DNA of 64,000 nucleotides from Artemia franciscana (lineage: Eukaryota; Arthropoda; Branchiopoda; Anostraca; Artemiidae), in NCBI RefSeq assembly GCF_032884065.1, contig NC_088866.1, forward strand, positions 45,226,653-45,290,652, in the 5' to 3' direction. Below, in pieces: positions 12,401 to 21,679 of the stretch. Position 1 is the first letter of the stretch; each line of letters begins with the position of its first letter. A program made the position numbers and the translations under genes. The notes beneath the pieces are model-generated. The model did no database searches, was not told where the DNA came from, and saw only the letters and a list, made by a program, of their open reading frames with translations.

Positions 12401-14722
12401 CTTTTAAAATGTTATTTTTAACACAGAGAGACGTTTTTTCTAAAGTCAGCTTTATAATACCTATCTCAGTAATAAAACTTTAGAGCCATATTGAAGAGCT
12501 GGACTGTTTAAATTATAATGTCAATTTCTTTGATTTATAGCTCTTATCTTCTTATATCTTTTGCCAGTAAAATTCTTGAGATTATATTAAAACTTAAAAT
12601 ATGGGATATTCTATGTTTTGACGGTTGTCATCACTTTTTGATGTTGCTGAGTGTAAGGTCGATTGCAATCTTGGCTCTTAATTTAAGCAAAGCTGTCCCT
12701 GGAGATAACATATGGCCACATTAGTTTTTTGTAACTATTTCATAAACATCTGATTTCTAGTAAATGCTTAGGGTTGGGCTCACTAATTTTCTTTTACACA
12801 GTATTGAAAAAGAAGAACTGTACCAATCACTGTGTTCGTTTCAGGAAGTTTTTGGCGTATATCAGCACTGAAAAAAGGTTAGGATATATTATTAATATTA
12901 TATAATATGTTATATTATAATAATATATTATTAATCAGCACTAAAAACCCGTAAGAAATATATTATTTCTAGAAAATGAAAAATATTATGCCGTCAGAGC
13001 GGCAGTAAGTCTGGCATCATTCAAGAGAATGGTTAAATTCCATTTTTTAAAAAGGAGAGAAGTGTGATAAGAGGAAAGAGTATTTATTTATTTAGTATTT
13101 AATATTAATTATTTAGTTTTTTTACCCCCCCCCCAAGGATTTTTTTTCTTCAAAATCATTTGAGGAAATGATTTAGCAGATCATGGTGGTTAGAATTGCG
13201 GCCACAGTCAGGACTCTTCTGTCTTCAGAGTGGCCGTTAATGGTAAATTCTTTGTTTAATTTATACGTTTTGGATGAAAATAAAAAATGTCTATGTCTAT
13301 TGCAAAACTTTCCTGATTTCCCAAAATCATCTTCTGGGTTCTCTTCTATTTTATCAATTTTCGATTTGCCCAAATTAGAAATCTAAAACATTCAAAGACC
13401 AAACAATTTAAAAATGATACAAACCAAGCTGAAATTATTGACTAAGCAAGTTTAGGTTTCCATTACTGTTCTAGAATCTTATTAATTAGATACTTCTGTA
13501 ACCCCTGTAACTGTCACCGCATTTGCTAATGATAAACATAAATTATCCGTTGCGACTCTTAAATGAAGCAATGTTGTCTCTGAAGATAACCACTGGTGAC
13601 AAATTTATATTACTGTACAGATTATCAATTTTGATCGGAGCGTTGTCCTTAAAACCATTTTACTTAGAAAACACAAGTGGCTTACTCCAAAGACAATATT
13701 GACCAATGATAACTTAAACGGTACTTGTGTATTATTCAGAACACACTCAATAAGTAAAAGAAACTACGATGCAGGTACATTTCAATTAAATATTTCATAT
13801 ATAGAGGTGGTTAGGTTAGGTATTTGATACAATGCCCCCCCCTAATGTGCAAATATATAGCCCAAACATGTCAATTCGTAAGTCCAGCAATAAATAAAAC
13901 GAACTGCAGTAATAAATGGTATTCTACTGTCAACAAACCACGTATTTACACGCAAATTGACTTTTTTCAAACATGGCCTATTGTTACACTTCCAAAATGT
14001 TCCTTCTCTTAAGACTATAAAGTTATGTTGTGTCCATTGACGTACTGTTTTGTTGTTGGCAACAACCCCTTATCCTACAAAAATGTAATTGCCTCTTTTT
14101 CAGTCTTTGTCAAATCCCAACTCTTCATTTCAAAATCTGTGTTCAGACACTATCTTCTATCACTATGCGTAGAAAACCAAATTGAGTTTCGTCTTTGTGG
14201 CTATGAAACCGGATTTTCTCATAAAATGTACCTGCATTGTAGTTTGTTCCCCGAAAGAGCTTAACTTTATTTCCGTATATATTTTTCCTGCAAAGCTACG
14301 CGAATTTTTGTTTTAAACTGCTGTCCAAGGCGGATACGGAGTTATTGTTAGAAGATGAGCATCAAGAAAACTTGGTTTCCCCAGTTCTTATTTTTACCCC
14401 ATCCCATCTCTGTTTAAGGTACAACTTTTACCTTTCTGAATGAGAGAATACATGCCCCTAAACACCCACTGGATCTGCCCCCGCGCCTGTCAACCGCAAA
14501 GTTTCTGATTTCTCATTAAGATATTAGTATTTGGGTAGCTTGAACAATTATTATACTTTATATATCAGTAACCTATGCTAAAAACCTTATGTTTTTGTTT
14601 ATGTTTATTTTTTATTTTTTTTTTATTTAACCTTTATGTTTTGGGAAAAACAAAACAAAAAAACAAACCTTATCAGCCGTTGCGTAAGCGAAACAGAGAA
14701 GGACAGCAACAAATTGCTTCAT
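245..14722 (-). CDS. Secreted one-domain chitin-binding cuticle protein (CPAP1-like), four coding exons
   Basis: Joining 14722-14669, 12330-12253, 11678-11460 and 433-245 gives a 179-residue protein ending in TAA. Residues 1-16 form a signal peptide (MKQFVAVLLCFAYATA). Residues 19-44 are a Pro/Gly/Tyr linker and 45-92 an acidic spacer. Residues 93-156 are a peritrophin-A/CBM14 chitin-binding type-2 domain with six cysteines at 96, 116, 122, 132, 145 and 153 (gaps 19, 5, 9, 12, 7, which fits the family) and the aromatic motif CDWWFNVDC. A C-terminal tail of 26 residues follows. Known of the family: such proteins are secreted by epithelia and bind chitin in cuticle or similar matrix; those with one domain are called CPAP1. 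All introns are phase 0, so exon 2 (26 residues) could be skipped in frame. The introns are about 2.3, 0.57 and 11.0 kb. Gene structure and domain are read directly; tissue and exact role are inferred. Confidence 0.9.
707..916 (+). mobile_element. hAT-like MITE, family CAGGGGTGGATC
   Basis: A 210-bp non-coding element starting CAGGGGTGGATC and ending GATCTGCCAGTG, imperfect terminal inverted repeats of hAT type. The flanking octamers TAATCTAT and GAATTGAT agree at 5 of 8 bases, a worn target duplication. Related copies lie at 50566-50737 and 59857-60058. Confidence 0.6.
917..1822. other. AT-rich intronic DNA, nothing recognised
   Basis: Part of the last intron of the chitin-binding gene. There are no sizeable ORFs, structured repeats or splice-flanked exons that I could see. 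Confidence 0.5.
1823..3380 (+). repeat. Composite dispersed repeat (family A), plus-strand copy
   Basis: It begins TCAAACAGTTCGTGG and continues with blocks found in the same order in the other copies: GACCCGGCTCAATAG, CACACCATCAGATTCAG, a T-rich run after GGATGCGTG, a GTGGTCCTAGAATGTC block, and GATAGCCATTTTGTTCAAC. It ends in palindromic modules at about 2560-2840 and 3145-3340, each pairing GCTCTTTACGCTAAAG with CTTTAGCGTAAAGAGC-like arms. Other copies: 29425-32420 (split), 32650-33632, 42405-44436, 53398-55330 (split), 60160-60800 and 62318-63800. Confidence 0.75.
3381..4115. other. Intronic DNA with one unassigned open frame
   Basis: A frame on the plus strand at about 3590-3862 stays open for some 85 codons and a minus-strand frame overlaps it. 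Neither shows a known motif, and no splice-bounded exon is convincing. I do not call a gene here. Confidence 0.4.
4117..4430 (+). repeat. Recent 157-bp tandem duplication
   Basis: Bases 4117-4273 and 4274-4430 are almost identical; I see one difference (CAACCAG versus CAATCAG). The unit starts CTTGAATGATGGAGAG and ends GCACCGAAGGAC. The near identity marks it as young compared with the other intronic repeats. Confidence 0.9.
4431..6600. other. Intronic DNA, mostly unrecognised
   Basis: Bases 4780-4885 hold loose repeats of a CGTGGCACACTTTCGCCACG-like phrase, also seen near 35620-35680 and 49720-49830. A short C tract lies at about 6281-6292. Nothing else is recognisable. Confidence 0.45.
6610..6830 (+). 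mobile_element. Partial fold-back MITE (arm)
   Basis: GAACACACTCAATAAGTGAAG, then ACTACGATGCAGGTACATTT, then ATAGAGGTGGTTA and a C-rich CCTAATGTGC stretch match the left arm of the element at 13715-14265. The opposite arm is not found nearby. Confidence 0.5.
7225..8155 (+). repeat. Ancient direct duplication, period about 0.64 kb
   Basis: Bases 7225-7500 and 7861-8155 share a colinear series of words: TTCGT..TGTGGTT, ATAATTATAGTT, TTTAAGTATTTAC, ATGATT, ATGGGAGC, GAAGATATGAA. The copies are much diverged. No coding potential is seen in either copy. Confidence 0.6.
8156..9153. other. Intronic AT-rich DNA, nothing recognised
   Basis: Only short accidental open frames such as 8210-8410 are present, with no family motif. 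Confidence 0.45.
9154..9299 (+). mobile_element. Palindromic MITE (GGGCTATATATTTGCACATTAG family)
   Basis: Two arms, GCACATTAGGGG..GGGGTAAAGCATAGCATATATTA (left) and TAATATATGCTATGCTTTACCCC..CCTAATGTGCAAATA (right), form a nearly perfect hairpin around a 30-nt loop. The outer word ATATAGCCCAAAT recurs at 13852-13866, 21568-21676 and 24070-24090. Confidence 0.75.
9300..10030. other. Intronic DNA, nothing recognised
   Basis: AT-rich, no repeats or exons identified. Confidence 0.45.
10033..10174 (+). mobile_element. Small MITE-like inverted-repeat element
   Basis: The left end reads GGCTACCCACTATCCATTTT then GGTGTACCC. The reverse complement of the right end reads GGCTACCCACTTTCCAAAAC then GTGTACACC. 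Arms are about 30 bp and the whole is about 140 bp, with no coding capacity. Confidence 0.6.
10175..11459. other. Intronic DNA next to exon 3, nothing recognised
   Basis: Purine-rich GAGAGAGCGAGGGAGG-like stretch near 11060-11090 and short homopolymers only. Confidence 0.45.
11460..11678 (-). CDS. Coding exon 3: spacer and first part of the chitin-binding domain
   Basis: 219 nt, 73 residues, acceptor CCGTTGCAG at 11687-11679 and donor CAG|GTAAGT at 11459. It encodes the acidic spacer and the domain start, PETSFRC then APFGYYAD and GCQ, which supply cysteines 1 and 2. The domain is interrupted between its second and third cysteines and is completed by the last exon 11 kb away. Confidence 0.9.
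12253..12330 (-). CDS. Coding exon 2: Pro/Gly/Tyr linker cassette
   Basis: A 78-nt phase-0 exon between an acceptor TTTTGCCAG (AG at 12332-12331) and a consensus donor GTAAGT at 12252. It encodes 26 residues, LPGHGYGYANQR followed by a proline- and leucine-rich stretch ending SSND. It has no cysteine and lies between signal peptide and domain. Because it is symmetric it could be skipped without a frame change. Confidence 0.85.
12880..12945. repeat. AT-rich palindrome
   Basis: ATATTATTAATATTATATAA pairs with TTATATTATAATAATATATT around a short centre. It is simple AT sequence with no coding role. Confidence 0.6.
13715..14265 (+). mobile_element. Fold-back MITE
   Basis: The left arm has GAAACTACGATGCAGGTACA (13758-13777) and the right arm has TGTACCTGCATTGTAGTTTG inverted (14227-14246). 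A GGCTATGAAACCGGATTTTCT word in the right arm recurs in the elements at 21451 and 23834. The centre carries half of the CCTAATGTGCAAATATATAG family. It lies in intron 1. Confidence 0.6.
14669..14722 (-). CDS. Coding exon 1: start codon and signal peptide
   Basis: ATG at 14722-14720 opens MKQFVAVLLCFAYATADK; the hydrophobic core FVAVLLCFAYA and the A-T-A before Asp suggest cleavage after residue 16. The exon ends AAG followed by a GTTTGT donor at 14668. A good acceptor (pyrimidine run then CAG) lies at 14732-14730, seven bases upstream of the ATG, so the start codon is probably in the second exon of the transcript. Confidence 0.85.
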
Positions 14723-14739
14723 TATGAATCTGAAAAATA

Positions 14740-17020
14740 ATCTAATCGTTAATAGCTGTGTTTAGTAATATAGTCTAGAGAATTTAAGTGGTTCAGACCC
14801 ATCCCTTCCAAAATTTTGAAAAGTACAGACACCTATGTGTTTTCTATTGCATAGTGGTTTATAGTTTTTTTCTTGTAAATACCTAAATATGATAATTATC
14901 TTCAATCAAGGGTCACAGTGAAGGAAGAATTTTTTTGTATACAAATTTACCCTCTAAAATTGCAAAATTTTCACCTTCAGCGCTTTTGACAAATTAAACC
15001 ACTATTTGACCCAACAATAATAGAAAATTAATAATATACTGACCTTTTCAAACTACAGAACTAAACTGATAAAAATTACAATCCTATAAGTCTTTTAAAC
15101 TTTTAGTGTAGAGTTTGTTGTATAATGGTTTAAAAGCTTAAAAAAAATATATAAAAAAAATAGAATAGCAATTCAAGGAGAAACATCAGTTAGAATCGTG
15201 ACATAGGACGTATTTTACAATATGTTTTAAGGATTTACTATGGGACAAGGCTTGGAAGCCTGTACTGGGGGACCTAAGATCTGGTCCCAGAAATCCTGAT
15301 TTTACAATTTTCACTGTAATGCAGGTAAAGCTTACACAAATAAGTTTTTGAGTGTGAAGGCCTAAAGAAGGACTTTTGCCAATTTTTGCTAAAATTTACA
15401 ATTCAGAGGTTTTGCTCTTGTACTAAGTTGGGGAGAACCTGTACCCTCGCTTCTCTGTGCATGAGTTTGCTTGCAATATAGAAAGAATGAACACAACCGC
15501 AACTGCCTTTTGTGGTTTCTATACAACTGGTTTCTATACGCCATTACTAAAAAGATGTGAATCCACATAGAGTAATTTTGTTCAGTTTATGCTGTAATTA
15601 TTCATTTGTCTAATTAATAATCCTTTCAACTGATTTTTAACGAGGGTTTGTCAACATCCAAAAGCAGAGCTGTTTGCATTGCCTGGCACACACCCGGTAT
15701 GCTAAAAGTATACCAGGCGTTGGGGGAAGAGAAGTTGCGTGGTAGACGTGCACCACACTTACAAAAAACTTATGCTATACATTGCTTCTTGACAAAACAA
15801 CTTAAATATGCTATTAATACAAACTTCAAGGCCCGAGAAATGTGAAAAAATTAATCTTAAAAAATGGATTCTTAGAAATCAATCTGTAAATTTGCGGTAT
15901 TAGAGCAAGAGATAAGTATCGCGATTCAAACTTGGAATTAACCTTACATTATATATATGGAAAAATAAATCAGGAAATTATTTAAGCCTACCAGTTTTTT
16001 CGATAATCTCTCTAATTTCAATTTTGAAAGTACTTTTTAATTTTAAAAATATTTGCTACGACTAAGAAAATTGATTATATTATGCCTTTGTAAAATAAAA
16101 AATAAATAGTAGCAATTTATCCGTTATATCCAAAAGTCAAAATAATGAATATTATATAAGTAAAAAAATATTTGTTAATGCATGATATAGTACCTTAGCC
16201 CAGATGGTTGGAGGCCTCAAAGGAAATTTTTCTGTCTGTCCCGGCTTTCTTATTGTTTGGTGCTGAGTCATAAACCTTCTGGATAGAAGCAAAAATTCAG
16301 GAAAAATTAGGAGTGGGAAGGAGGTTGAGCATATTTTAGCCTCAGAATGCATAAAAAAATTGTCTTCAAAACCTACGCGGTCAAATTCTTTTCTTTTGTC
16401 CGATTTTCCTTTGCAATGAAAATACCAAATAAGATATTTTCAAAATCTACAGTGTGGCGAAAAATCTAAGCTTAATCGGCCTGCCACCCCCCATCCATTT
16501 TAACTGCTAGTTACTAACTGCTTAGCGGTCCAACTCCTAGCTGCTTTAATAAAGCAAAAGCCTTTGGGTTGTCACCAACCCAGATTTGTAAAATTTCAAG
16601 TAGTTGTTTTTTCTTATTTTACGGACTATTCGCCTATTTTAACATTTTCTTTTAAAGCGGCGACACAGTCCAAAATGAATGCCTTGGCGAAAATTACACG
16701 TTTTTGAAAATACAAGAATAAACGATTGGAAAAAGTAAAACATACACGATTGTTGATTTTTACAACAATCGGGGTCAACTTTAGGCACTAAAAATCGTTG
16801 TAAAAAAACAAACATAGCCTAGTTGTGTTTTTTAACAATTAATTGTGATTATAAGGTACAGTAATACCCATGCAAGAATGGTTATATTTTCTAGTCATAA
16901 CTAGTTGTTGGTACACTGAAACGAGTGGCACACCTCATTTAACTTACTTTCCAGCGACCATACTCACTTATTTGAAACTATCCTATTTAATCCCCTTTCA
17001 CTATCGTTAAACACAATAAC
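14740..17020. other. Predicted first intron, nothing recognised
   Basis: AT-rich DNA between the predicted 5' UTR exon and coding exon 1. There are short inverted words around 16745-16800 (CAATCG, TTTACAAC) but no complete element. Confidence 0.4.
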
Positions 17021-17024
17021 TTAC

Positions 17025-17077
17025 ACTTTTGTTGTTTTTCCAACCAGTTACTCACACACAATCTAGTTTTCAAATGA
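17025..17077 (-). other. Predicted non-coding first exon of the chitin-binding gene
   Basis: On the minus strand a TATA box is followed at the usual distance by an ATCATTT initiator-like site (about 17078-17072), and about 50 nt later by a consensus donor, AAAAGT|GTAAGTT, at 17024. The matching acceptor is at 14732-14730, seven bases before the start codon. This predicts a short 5' UTR exon and a 2.3-kb intron. It is inferred from signals only. Confidence 0.45.
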
Positions 17078-17102
17078 TTACTTACTATACCCTACCCTTG
17101 TG

Positions 17103-17110
17103 TTTATATA
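17103..17110 (-). promoter_or_regulatory. TATA box, predicted core promoter of the chitin-binding gene
   Basis: The minus strand reads GTATATAAACAC, a strong TATA box about 30-35 bp upstream of an initiator-like ATCATTT and 2.4 kb upstream of the coding start. Many arthropod cuticle genes have TATA promoters with a small first exon. TATA-like strings are common in AT-rich DNA; the nearby initiator and donor are what make this one credible. Confidence 0.45.
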
Positions 17111-17504
17111 CCCGATTTGAGATTGTAGCCTTAAAAGATAGCTCCTCCCCATGGCAGGGGGGATTAACAAAAAATCTTTCTTCCTAAGAAATGTCGTAGT
17201 TGGCGAATTGGAACCGGGATCGCGTGCCAACAAACCTTGAGAAGGACGTATTCAGTTGAATTTTTGCGAAAAAATTTTATGGTCGAAATTGTATTATTAT
17301 AGTCGTATATTTGATTTTAGTATCATGCAGTATAGGACACGGGTCAAGGAGCTTCGTAATTTAATCAATCAAATAAAAGATCTCTGGCGCCAAATTTTTT
17401 CATGTATTATTGAAATGGAAACTACTCGAGTATGCAAGTCAGACTTAAGATGATCTACAAGAGAAAATAATAATCATTTAGATTGGCTATTGAAGAAATC
17501 TTTC

Positions 17505-17944
17505 AACCTCTTTAAACCAACTTTGTACGCTTTAAGTATCTGAATAAAATATTTGCTACCTTGGTCGCAAGATTTACCCTAATTCTATCATGATTTAAAA
17601 ATTTCACTCTAATTTTTAATATACCAAGGACCCGAAAATAGGGATAGTATTGCCACCTGAGCCCACATAAGGTTAATTTATACCCAAGAAAAGAGATTTT
17701 GGGTTGTTTCAAAGTTCAAAGTTCTTATGACAGCATTGCATTTTCGTCAGTGTTACATTGAACCTTCTTACATTGAACCATCAGTCTTACATTGAACCTC
17801 TTTAAACCAACTTTGTTCGCAGTTACGCTTTAAATATCTGAATAAAATATTTGCTACCTTGGTCGCAAGATTTACCCTAATTCTATCATGATTTTAAAAT
17901 TTCACTCTAATTTTTAATATACCAAGGACCCGAAAATAGGGATT
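17505..17944 (+). repeat. Direct repeat of about 145 bp, spacing 290 bp
   Basis: 17505-17645 and 17795-17944 are nearly identical: AACCTCTTTAAACCAACTTTG, GCTACCTTGGTCGCAAGATT, ACCAAGGACCCGAAAATAGG. The second copy has a few extra bases. Between them TTACATTGAACC occurs three times. It lies just upstream of the predicted promoter. Confidence 0.85.
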
Positions 17945-18317
17945 TTGAATATATAAGTCATTTTTGATATAAGTGTATAATCAAAATAATTTGACATTAT
18001 TTTGAATATAAGTCATTTTTTATTATTTTATATTGTGTGGATTTGTTTGATTATCCCCCCTATATATCATGCTGTGGTATTTGGAGGGGACTGGGGTATC
18101 TTAAGTTTTTGTTCCTAATTTGTATTAACTTAACTAATAAGATAAAACTAACAAACTAATTTTATTTTCATTACCCTTGGTACTTTAATTATTCCTATAA
18201 TTTAGCAGTTTTCCTCTAAAAAACATAAAAGCATATATTTATCGCAATATTTTGTGAAAAATAACTCACAGAAAACTCTTGTGTTTTTCTCTGTATTTTT
18301 CCTTGCCTTTTATTTAT

Positions 18318-18490
<173 letters not shown>

Positions 18491-18531
18491 ATCACTAATT
18501 TAGGAAAACAGTCTGCCTTTTCTCCTTCTGT

Positions 18532-18534
<3 letters not shown>

Positions 18535-18574
<40 letters not shown>
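18535..18574. repeat. Poly-T tract (40 T)
   Basis: Uninterrupted T run between two (TA)n arrays. The segment 18490-18600 around it is edged by AATCACTAAT and its inverse ATTGGTGATT, perhaps a worn small insertion. Confidence 0.9.
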
Positions 18575-18575
<1 letters not shown>

Positions 18576-18610
18576 TGTTTGTGCTGTAGCATTGGTGATT
18601 TCTCTTTTCA

Positions 18611-18738
<128 letters not shown>

Positions 18739-18852
18739 ACAAATAACGACGAAGATCACACTCCCTTTCCATCAGAAACACCAAAAACAAGAAAAACACT
18801 AGGGAATTTTTTAAGACAGTGGAAAAAAAATTAGAATGAATATTTCGGCCCC

Positions 18853-19275
18853 ATGTCCAAGGGCCGTCCTCACAAGCATTTCGAGAAACGCCTACAACAA
18901 CATAAAGATGATATCACCAAAGATCTGAATTCCAATATTACTTCTGTTTCTTTTGATTCTGCTTTAGGCAGCCATATTTTCGAAAATCCTAGCCACAAAA
19001 TACTTTTTGAAGAATCTGCCATTATTAGCCATGATATAGGCATAAAGCAAGTAGTTCGAGAAGCAATTGAAATCAGACTTAAAATTATTAATAATATTTC
19101 CTTAAATAGGGATTTAGGAGGATATTCACTGAATGCTTTACACACAAATTTAATTAAAAATAACGTTACAAAATATTATAAAAAACTAATAGATATTAAC
19201 ACAGAACCTGTCACAAATAGACCTATAAGATCAGCAGCGAAAAAAGCTAGGCTGGCATTAAAAATGTGTTTTTAA
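18853..19275 (+). pseudogene. C-terminal GIY-YIG endonuclease part of a Penelope-like element
   Basis: An open frame of 140 codons. FEKRLQQHKDDI (about 10-21) fits the R..L..H region of a GIY-YIG nuclease. SALGSHIFENPSHKILFEES (about 36-55), the catalytic-Glu helix VVREAIEIR (about 67-75) and NRDLGGYSLNALHTNLI (about 84-100) follow the usual PLE order, then a basic tail with RSAAKKARLAL. The GIY-YIG core itself and the reverse transcriptase are missing, so this is a 5'-truncated element, although the frame is still open. The start shown lies inside the terminal repeat and is not a natural one. A homologous remnant lies at 24419-24759. Confidence 0.7.
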
Positions 19276-19441
19276 ATCATTTTCTTTCATTTCAATGAAT
19301 TGCCTCGTTTTATAACAATTTATTTATCAGTCCTGGTTGAACTTCGCTGCGGGTAAGGATGCTGGGACTGTTTTGAAAAACTGTTCATTTTAGTTTTATT
19401 GATTCTATCCTCTTGTAAGTTGTTTTTTCTCATTTGTATTA

Positions 19442-19472
19442 CTGAGGACGGCCCTTGGACATAGGGCCGAAA
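19442..19472 (+). ncRNA. Hammerhead-ribozyme-like motif, right end of PLE 1
   Basis: CTGAGGA, one C, a stem GGCCC/GGGCC with a nine-base loop, then GAAA. This is the CUGANGA - stem II - GAAA order of a hammerhead core. One extra nucleotide separates CUGAGGA from the stem. The left-end copy (18841-18873, minus strand) begins GTGAGGA, so its essential C is lost. I did not establish stem I. Confidence 0.5.
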
Positions 19473-19547
19473 TATTCGTTCCAATTTGTTTCCCACTGTC
19501 TTAAAAAAATGCCCTATTGTTCTTCTTGTTTTTGGTGTTTGTATGTA

Positions 19548-19700
<153 letters not shown>

Positions 19701-19779
19701 GATCATGTGGACCTTAAATTGGAAGTGGTGTCTTTGTAAAATGTAAAATTACATTATTTATTTTTTACTGGACCCTTAA

Positions 19780-20900
19780 CTTTCGCCTCGGCTTATCTTT
19801 TTTCACATTACAAAAGACATATAGCTCAACCTTTGTTTCTTTTAATTGTTCAGGTGATGGGACAAAATTTCTTTTTCTTCGAACGATTTATCTACTCCCA
19901 GGTTTTTGGTTTTCAAAGGTATGGAAGGTATTGACGACCACCTTTATTTCTTTTAATTGTTCAGGCGGTGGGACAAAAACTTCTTCTTTTGCCTCGGCTT
20001 GTCTTTTGTCGTTATGAAAGAGATATCAACGAACTTTGGTTTCTTTTACTTTTTCAGGTGGTGGGACAAAAACTTCTTTTTCTTTCAACGATTTATCTAG
20101 TCCAGGTTTTTGATTTTCGAAGGGACGGTAGGTATTGGTGACCTCATCTATGACAAAATGTTAAACCCAGTCATCATTGCTATCATTTTCAATTTTGACA
20201 CGTTTTGATTCTCGCCGTCCAGGTTCATTTTCATTGACTCGCTCACTTGTTCGATGATGTATGTCTTCTAACCGCATGTGTCTTTCCTCTTCATTTTCAT
20301 TTTTGACTTGCTCAAATGCTCAGTGCCACGTTTCTTCTAACTGCCTGTCTTTGCTCTTTGTTTTCGTTTTTGACAAGCCACCGTTGGTCTTCTAACCGCT
20401 TGTGTATTTGCTCTTCATTTTTCTTTTTACTCGCTCACTTGCTTAGGGTCACATAGCTTCTAACCGCGTATGTCTTTGCTCTTCATTGTCATTTTTGACA
20501 CGCCACCACTTCTCTTCAAACCGTGTGTGTCTTTGATGTTTATTTTTATTTTTGCCTCGTTCACTTGCTCGGTGTCGTATGGGTTCGAACCGCGTGTGTC
20601 TTTGCTCTTTATTTTCATTTTTAACCCGCTATAATTGTCGTTTTTGCATATCTTCTAATTCTCACTACCCATGTCTTTACTCTTCATTTTCATTTTTGAA
20701 ACTTTTTTTTTATTTTGATTTCTTCAGACAATTCTGCAATGGCCTTTGCTTTAGCTGTCCGTATTGGTGCTGTCGCAATTTATGGTCCAGCTTGTTGAAT
20801 TTCACATCTTATCACGTTTGATAGTTCAGGTGTTGTTTCCAAAGAATCATCATTTATAGAAGCAGCAACTGCAATTTTTTTGTTTTTGGGCCTTGCAACA
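19780..20900 (-). pseudogene. Decayed gene with tandem 19-23-residue peptide repeats (STPR-like)
   Basis: Minus-strand reading gives recurring phrases such as EQRHTRLED, HRASERVKNENE and EEKWWRVKNDNEEQ. The word TTCTAACCG recurs on the plus strand at about 20266, 20335, 20390, 20458, 20515 and 20584, so spacing alternates between about 69 and 56 bp. It ends ESKRVKIENDSNDDWV and a stop at 20163-20161. The 23-residue unit recalls STPR repeats (score-and-three peptide repeats, a DNA-binding repeat in insect and transposon proteins). Beyond the stop, 20160-19780 shows three decayed copies of a PPPE..KE.KV phrase. Stops and frameshifts break every frame. The STPR link is an inference from repeat length and composition. 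Confidence 0.5.
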
Positions 20901-21006
20901 GACAATATGTTTCATAAGTATCTGTTGCGTTGGAAACTCAACAATCTTATTTGTACTTTGCATGACATATACAAGAAAATGCTTATGTAATGTCATAAAA
21001 AAATGC

Positions 21007-21009
<3 letters not shown>

Positions 21010-21079
<70 letters not shown>
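21010..21079. repeat. (TA)n microsatellite
   Basis: About 70 bp of TA dinucleotides. Confidence 0.95.
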
Positions 21080-21080
<1 letters not shown>

Positions 21081-21450
21081 CCCGACATAAATTCAAAATT
21101 TTCGGACTATTTTAAAAGTCTTTTGTTTTTATTGTATTTTTTCACTGTCTTATATAAAATATTATATTCATTATTTTGATTAGAATTTAGTGTTTTGGCT
21201 AAGTTTTAATGGGATGTCTTGTTAAGACAAAAATATAGAGTCTTTCATTGCCACCTATAATTGGCGCACATTCCATACTTGAAGTCAAGAAGTTTTTTTC
21301 AATGTATTTCATTTGCAGGACCATATTAATTCCTTCAAAAAGCCACATGCCACTTGCGAGTCATAATTCCGCCCTGCGTGGTTTATTACCATAAAAAAGC
21401 CATGCAAAATTAAATTGCTAAAAAATAAGCTAAAATAAAAGCAAAAAGCT

Positions 21451-21676
21451 GGGTACTTGTTAATTAAACGAAACACACTCAAGTATTATCCTTAAATTAA
21501 ATCTCAGAAAACTGGTTTCATAGCCACAAAGACAAGAGATGGTTAATAGGAGGCATTTGACTTGTATAATTTGGGCTATATATTTGCACACTAGGGAAGG
21601 TGATGAGGGTTAGATTAGGAGTGCTGTCCAAATACTTTACTCCCCACCCCTAATGTGCCAATATTTGGCCCAAATT
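21451..21676 (+). mobile_element. MITE fragment with a nested small palindromic MITE
   Basis: GGGTACTTGTTAATTAAACG at 21451 matches the left terminus of the element at 23834, and ACTGGTTTCATAGCCACAAAGAC follows. At 21568-21676 a 109-bp element has inverted ends AATTTGGGCTATATATTTGC and GCC.ATATTTGGCCCAAATT, a member of the family at 9154-9299. Confidence 0.6.
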
Positions 21677-21679
21677 ATA

